Assembly: GCA_020441995.1 (NCBI GenBank)
Contig: JAGRLC010000034.1
Location: forward strand, 1-54,759
DNA from: Rhodobiaceae bacterium
Lineage (GTDB): Bacteria > Pseudomonadota > Alphaproteobacteria > Rhizobiales > Tepidamorphaceae
Reading direction: 5' to 3'
DNA length: 54,759 nt
Part shown: positions 34,140-41,052 of the stretch, in pieces
Position numbering within the stretch: position 1 is the stretch's first letter
Layout of the letters: every line of letters starts with the position of its first letter
Position numbers and translations under genes: made by a program
Notes under the pieces: generated by a model
Told to the model about the DNA's origin: nothing
Seen by the model: only the letters and a program-made list of their open reading frames with translations
The model's database searches: none

Positions 34140-34907
34140 TCACTTGCCCTCGAAGCGCGGCGGACGTTTTTCCGCGAAGGCCGCCCTGCCCTCGCGGTAA
34201 TCGGCGCTGGCCGATGCCGCATTAATGAGCCGGTCGGCTTCCTTCGGATCGAACGTTCCAAGCGCTGTCGCGGTCAGGATGTACTTTGCGCCGCGTATAG
34301 ATAACGGCGCGTTGGCCAGCAGCTTAGACGCGAATTCCGCAGCATCCTCGCGGGGCGCTTTCGACACGCGATCCACGAAACCCGTCGACAGGGCATGCGT
34401 GGCATCGAAACGTTCGGCGGAATACATGATCCGCTTGGCTTGCGTGACGCCAACGAGCGCGAGCAGTTTCCGCGTTCCCTCGACGCCGTAGACAATGGAC
34501 AGGCGCGCGGCGGGAATGCCGAAAACCGCCTCCTCGTGGGCGTAGCGAAAGTCGCAGGACATCGCCAGATGCGCGCCGCCGCCAAGGCAATAACCCTTGA
34601 TCGCGGCAATGACAGGCTTGCCCACATTCGCGATGGCGCCACAGCCGTAATCGACCGCTTCCTCGTAGGCCACGGCCTGAGCGGTGTCGTCGCGGATCGC
34701 CGCAAACTCGGTGATGTCGGCGCCCGAGGAAAAATCCTCCCCCGCGCCGGTGAGAATGATCACGCGGACGGCAGGGTCAGCATCGAGCTTCCAGAACAGC
34801 TCGCCAATGCCGCGCCACATGGCAAGCGTCATGGAATTTCGCTGTGCCGGCCGGTTTATGACCACGACGGCGACGCCGTTGTCGACATTGCACAAGAGCT
34901 CTTCCAT
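34140..34907 (-). CDS. Enoyl-CoA hydratase/isomerase-family protein lacking both catalytic glutamates
   Basis: 255-residue crotonase-fold protein. The CoA-binding oxyanion-hole parts are intact: FSSGADITEF and KGYCLGGGAHLAMSCDFRY. Aligned by eye with rat enoyl-CoA hydratase, the Glu144 site is Ala133 (FGIPAARL) and the Glu164 site is Arg159 (VGVTQAKRIM). Glu143 in YGVEG is a possible substitute. It may thus be an isomerase, a hydrolase-like C-C lyase or another crotonase activity. The ATG at 34905-34907 has GGGAGG upstream. First gene of the leftward Mo hydroxylase operon; the control region is 34908-35113. Confidence 0.87.
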   Translation of the reverse strand: MEELLCNVDNGVAVVVINRPAQRNSMTLAMWRGIGELFWKLDADPAVRVIILTGAGEDFSSGADITEFAAIRDDTAQAVAYEEAVDYGCGAIANVGKPVIAAIKGYCLGGGAHLAMSCDFRYAHEEAVFGIPAARLSIVYGVEGTRKLLALVGVTQAKRIMYSAERFDATHALSTGFVDRVSKAPREDAAEFASKLLANAPLSIRGAKYILTATALGTFDPKEADRLINAASASADYREGRAAFAEKRPPRFEGK

Positions 34908-34946
34908 GGCCTCCCTTCCCGGCACCGCCAAAATTTTTTGACTTTT

Positions 34947-34964
34947 ATTAGTAGACTTTAAAAT
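34947..34964 (+). repeat. Direct repeat copy 1, candidate HxlR-type operator
   Basis: ATTAGTAGACTTTAAAAT matches ATTGGTAGACCTTGATAT at 35053-35070 in 14 of 18 positions. Both lie between the HxlR gene and the crotonase operon start. Confidence 0.5.
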
Positions 34965-35024
34965 CCCGGCAGCGCCGATTGCAATGGCCTATTTGGAATT
35001 TTCGTACCCTAATGCGAAAAAAAA

Positions 35025-35070
35025 CCAATTAGACCGAAAATTGCCGGCTTGCATTGGTAGACCTTGATAT
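35025..35070 (+). repeat. Direct repeat copies 2 and 3, candidate HxlR-type operators
   Basis: A weaker copy, CCAATTAGACCGAAAATTG, sits at 35025-35043. The strong copy ATTGGTAGACCTTGATAT is at 35053-35070, with the TAGACC cores 28 bp apart. This A/T-rich stretch follows the two-domain HxlR regulator gene and precedes the operon 34907 to 27290. Nothing else is recognisable in the 206-bp gap. Confidence 0.45.
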
Positions 35071-35113
35071 TGCGGAGACAGCAATCGCGCCAGACGCCGC
35101 GGGCGCGGGCGCT

Positions 35114-36139
35114 TCAGTCGATCTCGTAGGTCAGCCTGTAGGCCGTATCCTGGGCGGCAATTTCATCGCCGCAATGGCTACAGACGACGAGAGGCTCGAA
35201 GTCCTGGCCGCAGCGGCGGTGACGCAGCCGCAGCGGAGAACGCCCTCCGGAAAGCCAGCGGTCTCCCCAGCGCATCATCACGATCATCGGCTTGTAGAGA
35301 TCGCGGCCCATTTCGGTGAAACGGTATTCGAACCGCTCGCCGCTGCCATAGCGTTCCTTGCGGAAAATGCCGGCCTCGACAAGGCGCGACAGGCGGTCTG
35401 CGAGGATGTTGCTTGAGATGCCGAGCTTTTCCATCATTTCGTCGAAACGGCGCACACCAAACCAGCCCTCGCGCAGGATCAGGAAGCTCCAGCGGTCGCC
35501 GATGATCCGCAGACTGCGGGCAACCGAACAAGGACGCACGCGCTCCAGAAGCGCCGGATCGGAACTGCGGCGGAACCGGTGCCTTATCTCGAAGGGAGAG
35601 AAGCCCGCGCCGGGGCCGTCACGGAAATTGACCTCGATGGCCTGCACCGGGGCACGGCAATCCGAGCATACGGTGGCCGGGTGACAGACATGGCCGCAGG
35701 TCTTGTGGATCAGCGTCAGCGGCGGCGGCACGCCACCGGTCAGCCACTTGTCGCCGAATTCCATCAGCGACAACATGGTCGAGAACAGGTCCTTGCCCTT
35801 TTTGGTCAGCAGGTACTCGTGCCCGCGCGCGACGACACCCTTGCGCGAGAACAGGATGCCGTTCTCCACAAGCATGGCGAGACGGCTCGAAAGGGTCTGG
35901 CGCGGAACACCCAGCCGGGACTGGAACTTGTCGAAACGCCGCACGCCGAAGAAGGCCTCACGCACGACGAGGAATGTCCAGCTGTCCAGCACAATCTCGA
36001 CGGTCTTGCGGACAGAACAATGCCGTTCGAGCCGAGGACCGGCCTGCGGCCGTTCCTCGCCGGAACTGCGGGTCGTCTTGCTGGTGGCTGATAAAGGCAA
36101 TCGCGAAACGCCGTCAGTGAGCTGTGCCGGAAAAATCAT
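35114..36139 (-). CDS. Tandem two-domain HxlR regulator with duplicated zinc-knuckle motifs
   Basis: 341 residues containing two HxlR winged-helix domains in one chain (about 41-137 and 204-300). The internal repeat is plain: SWTFLVVREAFFGVRRFDKF against RWSFLILREGWFGVRRFDEM. Each domain is followed by a cysteine set with identical spacing, Cys148-x9-Cys158-x2-Cys161 and Cys310-x9-Cys320-x2-Cys323, likely zinc-binding. Ordinary HxlR proteins are 100-130 residues and act as dimers; this one is a fused dimer. The ATG at 36137-36139 overlaps the amidohydrolase end by 26 bp and has a weak ribosome-binding site. It probably controls the operon at 34907 and perhaps its own. Confidence 0.88.
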   Translation of the reverse strand: MIFPAQLTDGVSRLPLSATSKTTRSSGEERPQAGPRLERHCSVRKTVEIVLDSWTFLVVREAFFGVRRFDKFQSRLGVPRQTLSSRLAMLVENGILFSRKGVVARGHEYLLTKKGKDLFSTMLSLMEFGDKWLTGGVPPPLTLIHKTCGHVCHPATVCSDCRAPVQAIEVNFRDGPGAGFSPFEIRHRFRRSSDPALLERVRPCSVARSLRIIGDRWSFLILREGWFGVRRFDEMMEKLGISSNILADRLSRLVEAGIFRKERYGSGERFEYRFTEMGRDLYKPMIVMMRWGDRWLSGGRSPLRLRHRRCGQDFEPLVVCSHCGDEIAAQDTAYRLTYEID

Positions 36140-37310
36140 TCATCACACGGCATTCAGCCACACGAACCTTCTTGATGGAAGCCGGAGTATTGCGGCTGCG
36201 CCCGACGAAGCGCGGCTCGCCCGCCGTTACGACCGCGCAGACCGCCGGAATATCGCCATTGGTTATGGCGCTCAGCGCGTCGTTCTTCGAACCGCCCGAA
36301 CAGGCATCGAGCAGGATGACATCGGCGTCCTTGCCGGGCGCGACGATGCCGCTGTTGAGCCTGTAGACGCTGGCATTATTGCCAGTCGCAGTCGCAATGG
36401 CGATTTCCGGCTCCATGCCGCCGAGCGCGCACAGATGGGTGATCGTGTAGAGCATGCCGAGCGGCATTATGCCGCTTCCGGTCGGCGTGTCGGTTGCCGT
36501 CAGCAAGCGATCGAGGCGGCTCTTCTCCGCCAGCAATTCCGCAACCAGAAGCGTGGTGCGCAGGTTTCCGGCGGTGCAGATCTGAAGCGCGATTTCCGAC
36601 TGATCGACGAGGCGCGGAAAGTCCTCATCGGGAATGGCCACCGGCCCACCATTGACGTGAAACGACACATGCGGATCGGCCGCCAGCACATGATCGGCCC
36701 AGATGCCGGACGATCCTGGGATCGACGACCCGCCGGTGTGCATGGTTGTTATCATGCCGTGGCGCTTCGCCATCTCAACGTATGGCGCGTATTCGGACGG
36801 GTCCGCGAAGGCGCCGAAGCCGGCCTTGGCGAGCCATACGCCCTGGCGCGCGAGATCGGCAAAATCATCCTCCCGCAGGCCGGGTTCCAGAATAACGGAG
36901 CCGGCATGGACACGCATTCCGCCGGGGCGGTAATCAGCAAAGCACCGTCGGGCTGCGACCGCCAGCGCCTTGACGCCGTCGGGGTCCTTTGGGCGTCCGG
37001 GTACATGCACCTCGGAAGCGGTGATCGATGTCGTCACACCGCCATGCAGATAGCTTTCCAGAAAACCCACCGTGCGCTGGCGCGGGGTATAATCGCCGAA
37101 GGTGATGTGGACATGGGAGTCGATCAGGCCCGGCGCAAGAATCGCGCCATCGGCATCGATTACGACATCGCAGGCGGCGAGCCCGGATGCGCCTGCGGCG
37201 CCAACCGTCTCGATCAGCCCGCCGTCCATAATGATGCTGTCGGCATCCGATACCGGGTTTTCCAGATCGCCCGTCAGCACCTTGCCAATATTGACGATTG
37301 CCGTGCGCAT
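36114..37310 (-). CDS. Amidohydrolase resembling enamidase of nicotinate fermentation
   Basis: 398-residue amidohydrolase-superfamily enzyme. Metal ligands are His66 and His68 in GLIDSHVHI, with further metal-site residues in MITTMHTGGSSIPGSSG, FHVNGGP and LTATDTPTGSGIMPLG. The blocks DYTPRQRT, HGGVTTSI, PGRPKD, TGGSSIPGSS and PTGSGIMPLG closely follow, from memory, the enamidase of Eubacterium barkeri. That enzyme opens 6-oxo-1,4,5,6-tetrahydronicotinate to 2-formylglutarate and ammonia. Hydrolysis of a lactam or enamide ring is therefore the best guess. The gene is 12 bp after the DUF1185 gene, in a leftward operon with MarR and HxlR regulators. Confidence 0.85.
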   Translation of the reverse strand: MRTAIVNIGKVLTGDLENPVSDADSIIMDGGLIETVGAAGASGLAACDVVIDADGAILAPGLIDSHVHITFGDYTPRQRTVGFLESYLHGGVTTSITASEVHVPGRPKDPDGVKALAVAARRCFADYRPGGMRVHAGSVILEPGLREDDFADLARQGVWLAKAGFGAFADPSEYAPYVEMAKRHGMITTMHTGGSSIPGSSGIWADHVLAADPHVSFHVNGGPVAIPDEDFPRLVDQSEIALQICTAGNLRTTLLVAELLAEKSRLDRLLTATDTPTGSGIMPLGMLYTITHLCALGGMEPEIAIATATGNNASVYRLNSGIVAPGKDADVILLDACSGGSKNDALSAITNGDIPAVCAVVTAGEPRFVGRSRNTPASIKKVRVAECRVMNDFSGTAH

Positions 37311-37322
37311 TTCATCCGTTCC

Positions 37323-37895
37323 TTACCCGGCCTTGGACATAGCCTCGTCGTGCGTCATGCCGCCGACACGGGCATTGATGCGCCCGCGGCTGGCGACACA
37401 GAAGATGATCGCAACCTCGTCGGGCAGCGGTGCGCCGGGCAGCACCAGCGACATGCCATCATAGTGCGAGCGGACATAAACGTCGTGCTTGTGGTTCATC
37501 GGGATGTCGATCATCGTACCGGGCGCCGCGACCTTGGTCATGGATGAAATCCACGCATTGCCGCCACCTATCGCGTCGCGGAACGGGTTGGCAAAAGCCG
37601 TGGTCAGCAGTGCGTTGGCGTGTTCCTGCTCGCCCGATGTGCCGACGATGCCGCCCTTGCCGTAGCTCTGCACCTCTTCATCGCCGATCGCACCCGCGAT
37701 CCGAGCCGCCATGGCCTCCCCCAGCGGCACGCTGGCCGCGATCATGCCGGACAGGTCCGAAGTGAATTTGCCGGCATAGGGGTTCTCGATCACTGTCACG
37801 ATCGCCGCCTTGCGCAAGCGCGGTTCCGCCGGCTGGCCGAAGTCCTGCAGCATGTCCTCAATGATCGTGAACTCGCGGCGTATCGTGAGCTTCAT
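37323..37895 (-). CDS. DUF1185 / amino acid synthesis family protein
   Basis: 190 residues matching my recollection of the AA_synth (DUF1185) family, short proteins found beside amidohydrolases and catabolic genes. Features seen: RKAAIVTVIENPYAGKFTSD, an IPL/VPLGEAMAARIAGAIG helix, GKGGIVGTSGEQEHANALLT, the HKHDVYVRSHYDGMSL strand and the CVASRGRINARVGG tail. No catalytic residues are known to me. It lies 27 bp after marR and 12 bp before the enamidase homologue, so a joint role in ring opening or product handling is likely. The old family name does not reflect a proven function. Confidence 0.8.
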   Translation of the reverse strand: MKLTIRREFTIIEDMLQDFGQPAEPRLRKAAIVTVIENPYAGKFTSDLSGMIAASVPLGEAMAARIAGAIGDEEVQSYGKGGIVGTSGEQEHANALLTTAFANPFRDAIGGGNAWISSMTKVAAPGTMIDIPMNHKHDVYVRSHYDGMSLVLPGAPLPDEVAIIFCVASRGRINARVGGMTHDEAMSKAG

Positions 37896-37922
37896 AGCCC
37901 CCTCCCTCGCTATATTCCGGCT

Positions 37923-38522
37923 CTATCCGGCCGTCTGATTCAGGTATTTTTGCAGCGCCACCGCCTGGCTGCTGCTGTCCACCAGCTTGCGCGCGATGGC
38001 GAGAAGGTGTTCGAAATCCTTGGCGTCTAGACTACCGAATTCGACGTCGTTGACCTGACGCTGAACCGGGGCGAGCTTCTCCAGAAGCGTATAGCCTTTC
38101 GGCGTGATCGCCAGCATCACGCGGCGCGCATCGGCCACATCCGTCGTCTTCTCCACCAGCCCGTAATCGGAGAGCCGGTTGGTCACCGTCGTTATGAACG
38201 CGCCAGACAGGTGCAGGTGATCAGCGATGGTTTTGATATTCACGTCGCCGTAATTGCCGAGATGTCCGATTGAAATCAGCACCGTGTATTCGATGCCGCG
38301 CAGACCGATATAGCGGCCATGGCCGGAGCGGATTTCCTCGTGCCGGGCGAAGAAGGCGAACAGCTCGTGCACCAGTTCGCGGAAAGCGTGATCGCTGCCG
38401 TCAACCAGCAATTCCTCGCGCGACGTGGTCAGCGGAAGCGGCTGCTTTCCGGCTTTTTTCCCTGATTTCGCCTGCCTGGCGGCATGACGTGAGGACTGTC
38501 CGGAGGGGCTTGTCTCATTCAT
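37923..38522 (-). CDS. MarR-family transcriptional regulator (copy 2)
   Basis: 199 residues from the ATG at 38520-38522. A basic, low-complexity N-terminus (about 35 residues) precedes the MarR domain: HAFRELVHELFAFFARHEEI, GLRGIEYTVLISIGHLGNYG, the recognition region IADHLHLSGAFITTVTNRLS, and the wing DVADARRVMLAIT. It is paralogous to the MarR at 9194. Divergent to hpaB copy 2, with palindromic sites between them, it probably represses that gene and its own operon (DUF1185, enamidase, HxlR). Confidence 0.9.
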   Translation of the reverse strand: MNETSPSGQSSRHAARQAKSGKKAGKQPLPLTTSREELLVDGSDHAFRELVHELFAFFARHEEIRSGHGRYIGLRGIEYTVLISIGHLGNYGDVNIKTIADHLHLSGAFITTVTNRLSDYGLVEKTTDVADARRVMLAITPKGYTLLEKLAPVQRQVNDVEFGSLDAKDFEHLLAIARKLVDSSSQAVALQKYLNQTAG

Positions 38523-38591
38523 GGAGTTGTTCTTGCCTCCTCTCGCAGACCAAACCGCACCAGGCAAATCACCCGGCACCATGGCTAATAT

Positions 38592-38605
38592 CTATCAGCA
38601 GATAG
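38592..38605. promoter_or_regulatory. Palindrome CTATC-AGCA-GATAG between marR copy 2 and hpaB copy 2
   Basis: Perfect 5-bp arms around AGCA, 70 bp before the marR start. About 20 bp further on, CTTTGTTA (38623-38630) repeats the half-site of the palindrome at 9799. Both are candidate MarR operators in this divergent promoter region. Confidence 0.4.
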
Positions 38606-38736
38606 CCTTCTTGAAAAGCTTCCTTTGTTAGGTAATTATCTCATGGACGCGCGCAACCCGATGCCGGAAGACCCCGCAGCGGTGCGCCACGCGATCCGAT
38701 TTCGAACGCATGAATTCGAATGCATGGGAGACAGGT

Positions 38737-40209
38737 ATGGCCGATACACGCACTGGCGAAGAGCACATCAAGTCGTTGCAGGACGGACGCGCGGTCTATC
38801 TTGACGGCAAGCGCATCGATGACGTGACAACCCATCCGGCCTTCCGCAACGCGGTGAAGTCGGCCGCTTCCTTCTATGATTTTCAATCCCTGCCGGAAAA
38901 TATCGAGCTGATGACGTTCGCGCCCAATGGCGGGAACCGCCGTGTCAGCCGTTCCTGGCAACGCTCGCGCTCTTACGAGGAACTGGTCCAGCGCCGCAAG
39001 GCACTGCAGCAGCTGGCGCGGCTGTCCTACGGCTTCATGGGCCGTTCGCCGGACCATGTCGCCTCAGCGATCACCGGCCAGATCATGGGCATCGACGTCT
39101 TCGAGGCCTACGACCCCAAGCGGGCCAAGGCCTATATGGACTACTACCACTACGCCAGCCGCAACGACCTTTTCCTGACCTATGTGATCATCAACCCGCA
39201 GGCCAACCGGTCAAAGGACTGGGGCGAGCAGGAAGCGGAACTGGTCGCCAAGATCGTCGACGAGGATTCAACCGGCATCACCATCCGCGGCGCCAAGATG
39301 CTCGGCACCAGTTCGATCATGGCCAACGAGGTTTTCGTCGCCAACTTGCAGCCGCTCAAGCCCGGCGAGGAGGACCTCGCGTTTTCCTGCGCGGTGCCGA
39401 TGAACGCCAAGGGCCTGCAGGTGCTGTCGCGCAAATCCTACGAGGCGGACGCGGTGTCCACCTTCGACAACCCGCTGTCGTCGCGTTTCGACGAGAACGA
39501 CGCGCTGATGTATTTCGAGGACGTGCATGTTCCGTGGGACCGGATTTTCGTTCACCGCAGCGTCGATATGTGCCGGGCCCAGTTCCACGATACGCCGGGC
39601 CACATCTTCCAGAACTACCAGGCCCAGATCCGGCTGTCGGTGAAGCTGCGCTTCCTTGTCGGCATGGCCCGCAAGCTCGCCGAGACGATCGGAACCGTGA
39701 CGATCCCTTCCGTCGTCGAGCAGCTCGGTCATCTGGCCGCCCAGGCCAACATGATCGAGACGATGCTTTCCGGAATGGAAGCCAGCGGCACCAAGCGCGG
39801 CGAGTGGTATCTGCCAAACCGCTCGATGGTCTACTCCGCGCAGGTTTTGAGCCAGGAGCTTTATCCAAAAATCGTCGAGAAGATCCGTGAACTCGCCGGC
39901 GGCTCGCTGATCATGCTGCCGTCATCGGTTCAGGACTATGCGGACGAAAACCTGCGCCGCATCATCCGCACGACGCAGTGCTCGCCGGCCACGTCGGCGG
40001 ACGAGCGCACCAAGTTCATGAAAGCGTGCTGGGACGCGGTCGGATCCGAATTCGGTTCGCGCCATACTCAATACGAGATGTTCTATGCCGGGGCGCAGTT
40101 CGTCACGCGCGGCCACAGCTTCCGGACCTATGACTGGGAAGCCGCGACCGGGATGATCGATGAGCTCCTCGCCGGATATGACATCTCCGACGAGGTCGCG
40201 ATGGCGTAA
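38737..40209 (+). CDS. HpaB-type flavin-dependent aromatic monooxygenase, oxygenase component (copy 2)
   Basis: 490 residues from the ATG at 38737, which has GGGAG six bases upstream; an in-frame ATG at 38710 would add nine residues. It shares with copy 1 the blocks THPAFRN, GRSPDHVAS, GIDVFEAYD, TYVIINPQANRSKD, SRFDENDALMYFEDVHVPWD and GSEFGSRHTQYEMFYAGAQF. No flavin reductase gene is adjacent, so it must use the HpaC at 8661 or another. The stop is 9 bp from the converging crotonase gene. Divergence between the copies suggests two successive hydroxylations or two substrates. Confidence 0.9.
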   Translation: MADTRTGEEHIKSLQDGRAVYLDGKRIDDVTTHPAFRNAVKSAASFYDFQSLPENIELMTFAPNGGNRRVSRSWQRSRSYEELVQRRKALQQLARLSYGFMGRSPDHVASAITGQIMGIDVFEAYDPKRAKAYMDYYHYASRNDLFLTYVIINPQANRSKDWGEQEAELVAKIVDEDSTGITIRGAKMLGTSSIMANEVFVANLQPLKPGEEDLAFSCAVPMNAKGLQVLSRKSYEADAVSTFDNPLSSRFDENDALMYFEDVHVPWDRIFVHRSVDMCRAQFHDTPGHIFQNYQAQIRLSVKLRFLVGMARKLAETIGTVTIPSVVEQLGHLAAQANMIETMLSGMEASGTKRGEWYLPNRSMVYSAQVLSQELYPKIVEKIRELAGGSLIMLPSSVQDYADENLRRIIRTTQCSPATSADERTKFMKACWDAVGSEFGSRHTQYEMFYAGAQFVTRGHSFRTYDWEAATGMIDELLAGYDISDEVAMA

Positions 40210-40218
40210 GCGCCGGGC

Positions 40219-41019
40219 TCAGCTGCCCTGAAAATTCGGCGCGCGTTTTTCGTGGAACGCGAGGACGCCTTCCTTGAAATCGTCCGACTGGCGCAGGCGC
40301 GAGTAGCACAGGCCTTCCAGTTCGATCGCGGTCTGCAGGTCGCATTCCTCGGACTGGTTGAGCAGACGCTTGGCGGTGCGCTGCGCCATCGGCGAGAATT
40401 CGATCAACTCCGCAACAAGCGCGTCGGTCGCCTCTTCCAGCTTGTCGTCGGGATGCAACTCGGTGGCGATACCCCAGTCATAAGCCTGCTGCGCGGAGAT
40501 ACGGCGCGAGCGCATCACGATGTCCTTGGTGCGGGTGATGCCAACGATCTTCTGCAGCCTTGCAGAGCCGCCGGAACCGGGGATCTGGCCGAGCTTCTGT
40601 TCGGGCAGCGCGTATTTGACGGTTTCCGAAACAAGACGGAAGTCGCAGGCGAGCGACAATTCGAATCCGACGCCGAAGCAATAGCCGCGATTGGCGGCGA
40701 TCACCGGCTTCTCGCAGCGCGAGGCGGCTGCGATGTTGTCGGCGAGCTTGGAAACGTGCTCGGGCGAGGCCTCCAGAAAGCCCCGGATATAGCCGCCGGA
40801 GGAGAAGTGCTTGCCGATGGCGCGCACGACAATCACACGGACGCGGGGATCGCGGTCGAGCGTCTCGAAGACGTGGCGCAACTCGTCGCGCTGATCCATC
40901 GAGATGGTGTTGTATTCGCCATTGTCGAGCACGATGTCACCGCGCTTCTTGCTCTCGTCGATCTCGACAGAGAAACCTTCAAAGGTCTTGCCGTGAAGGT
41001 CGGTGAAGTCTTTTGTCAT
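40219..41019 (-). CDS. Enoyl-CoA hydratase/isomerase-family protein
   Basis: 266-residue crotonase with oxyanion-hole motifs FSSGGYIRGFLEA and RGYCFGVGFELSLACDFRL. Here the Glu144 equivalent is kept (ALPEQKLGQIPGSGG), while the Glu164 position is Asp (VGITRTKDIV). The pattern GGYIRGFLE, with HLGxLGxxPGSGG-like sequence, is found in crotonases acting on aromatic or dienoyl CoA esters, but I cannot name the reaction. It follows the CoA ligase by 33 bp and probably acts on its product or a later CoA intermediate. Confidence 0.87.
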   Translation of the reverse strand: MTKDFTDLHGKTFEGFSVEIDESKKRGDIVLDNGEYNTISMDQRDELRHVFETLDRDPRVRVIVVRAIGKHFSSGGYIRGFLEASPEHVSKLADNIAAASRCEKPVIAANRGYCFGVGFELSLACDFRLVSETVKYALPEQKLGQIPGSGGSARLQKIVGITRTKDIVMRSRRISAQQAYDWGIATELHPDDKLEEATDALVAELIEFSPMAQRTAKRLLNQSEECDLQTAIELEGLCYSRLRQSDDFKEGVLAFHEKRAPNFQGS

Positions 41020-41052
41020 AAGGTCATTCCTGTTTCGTCGAAGCGTTACGGT

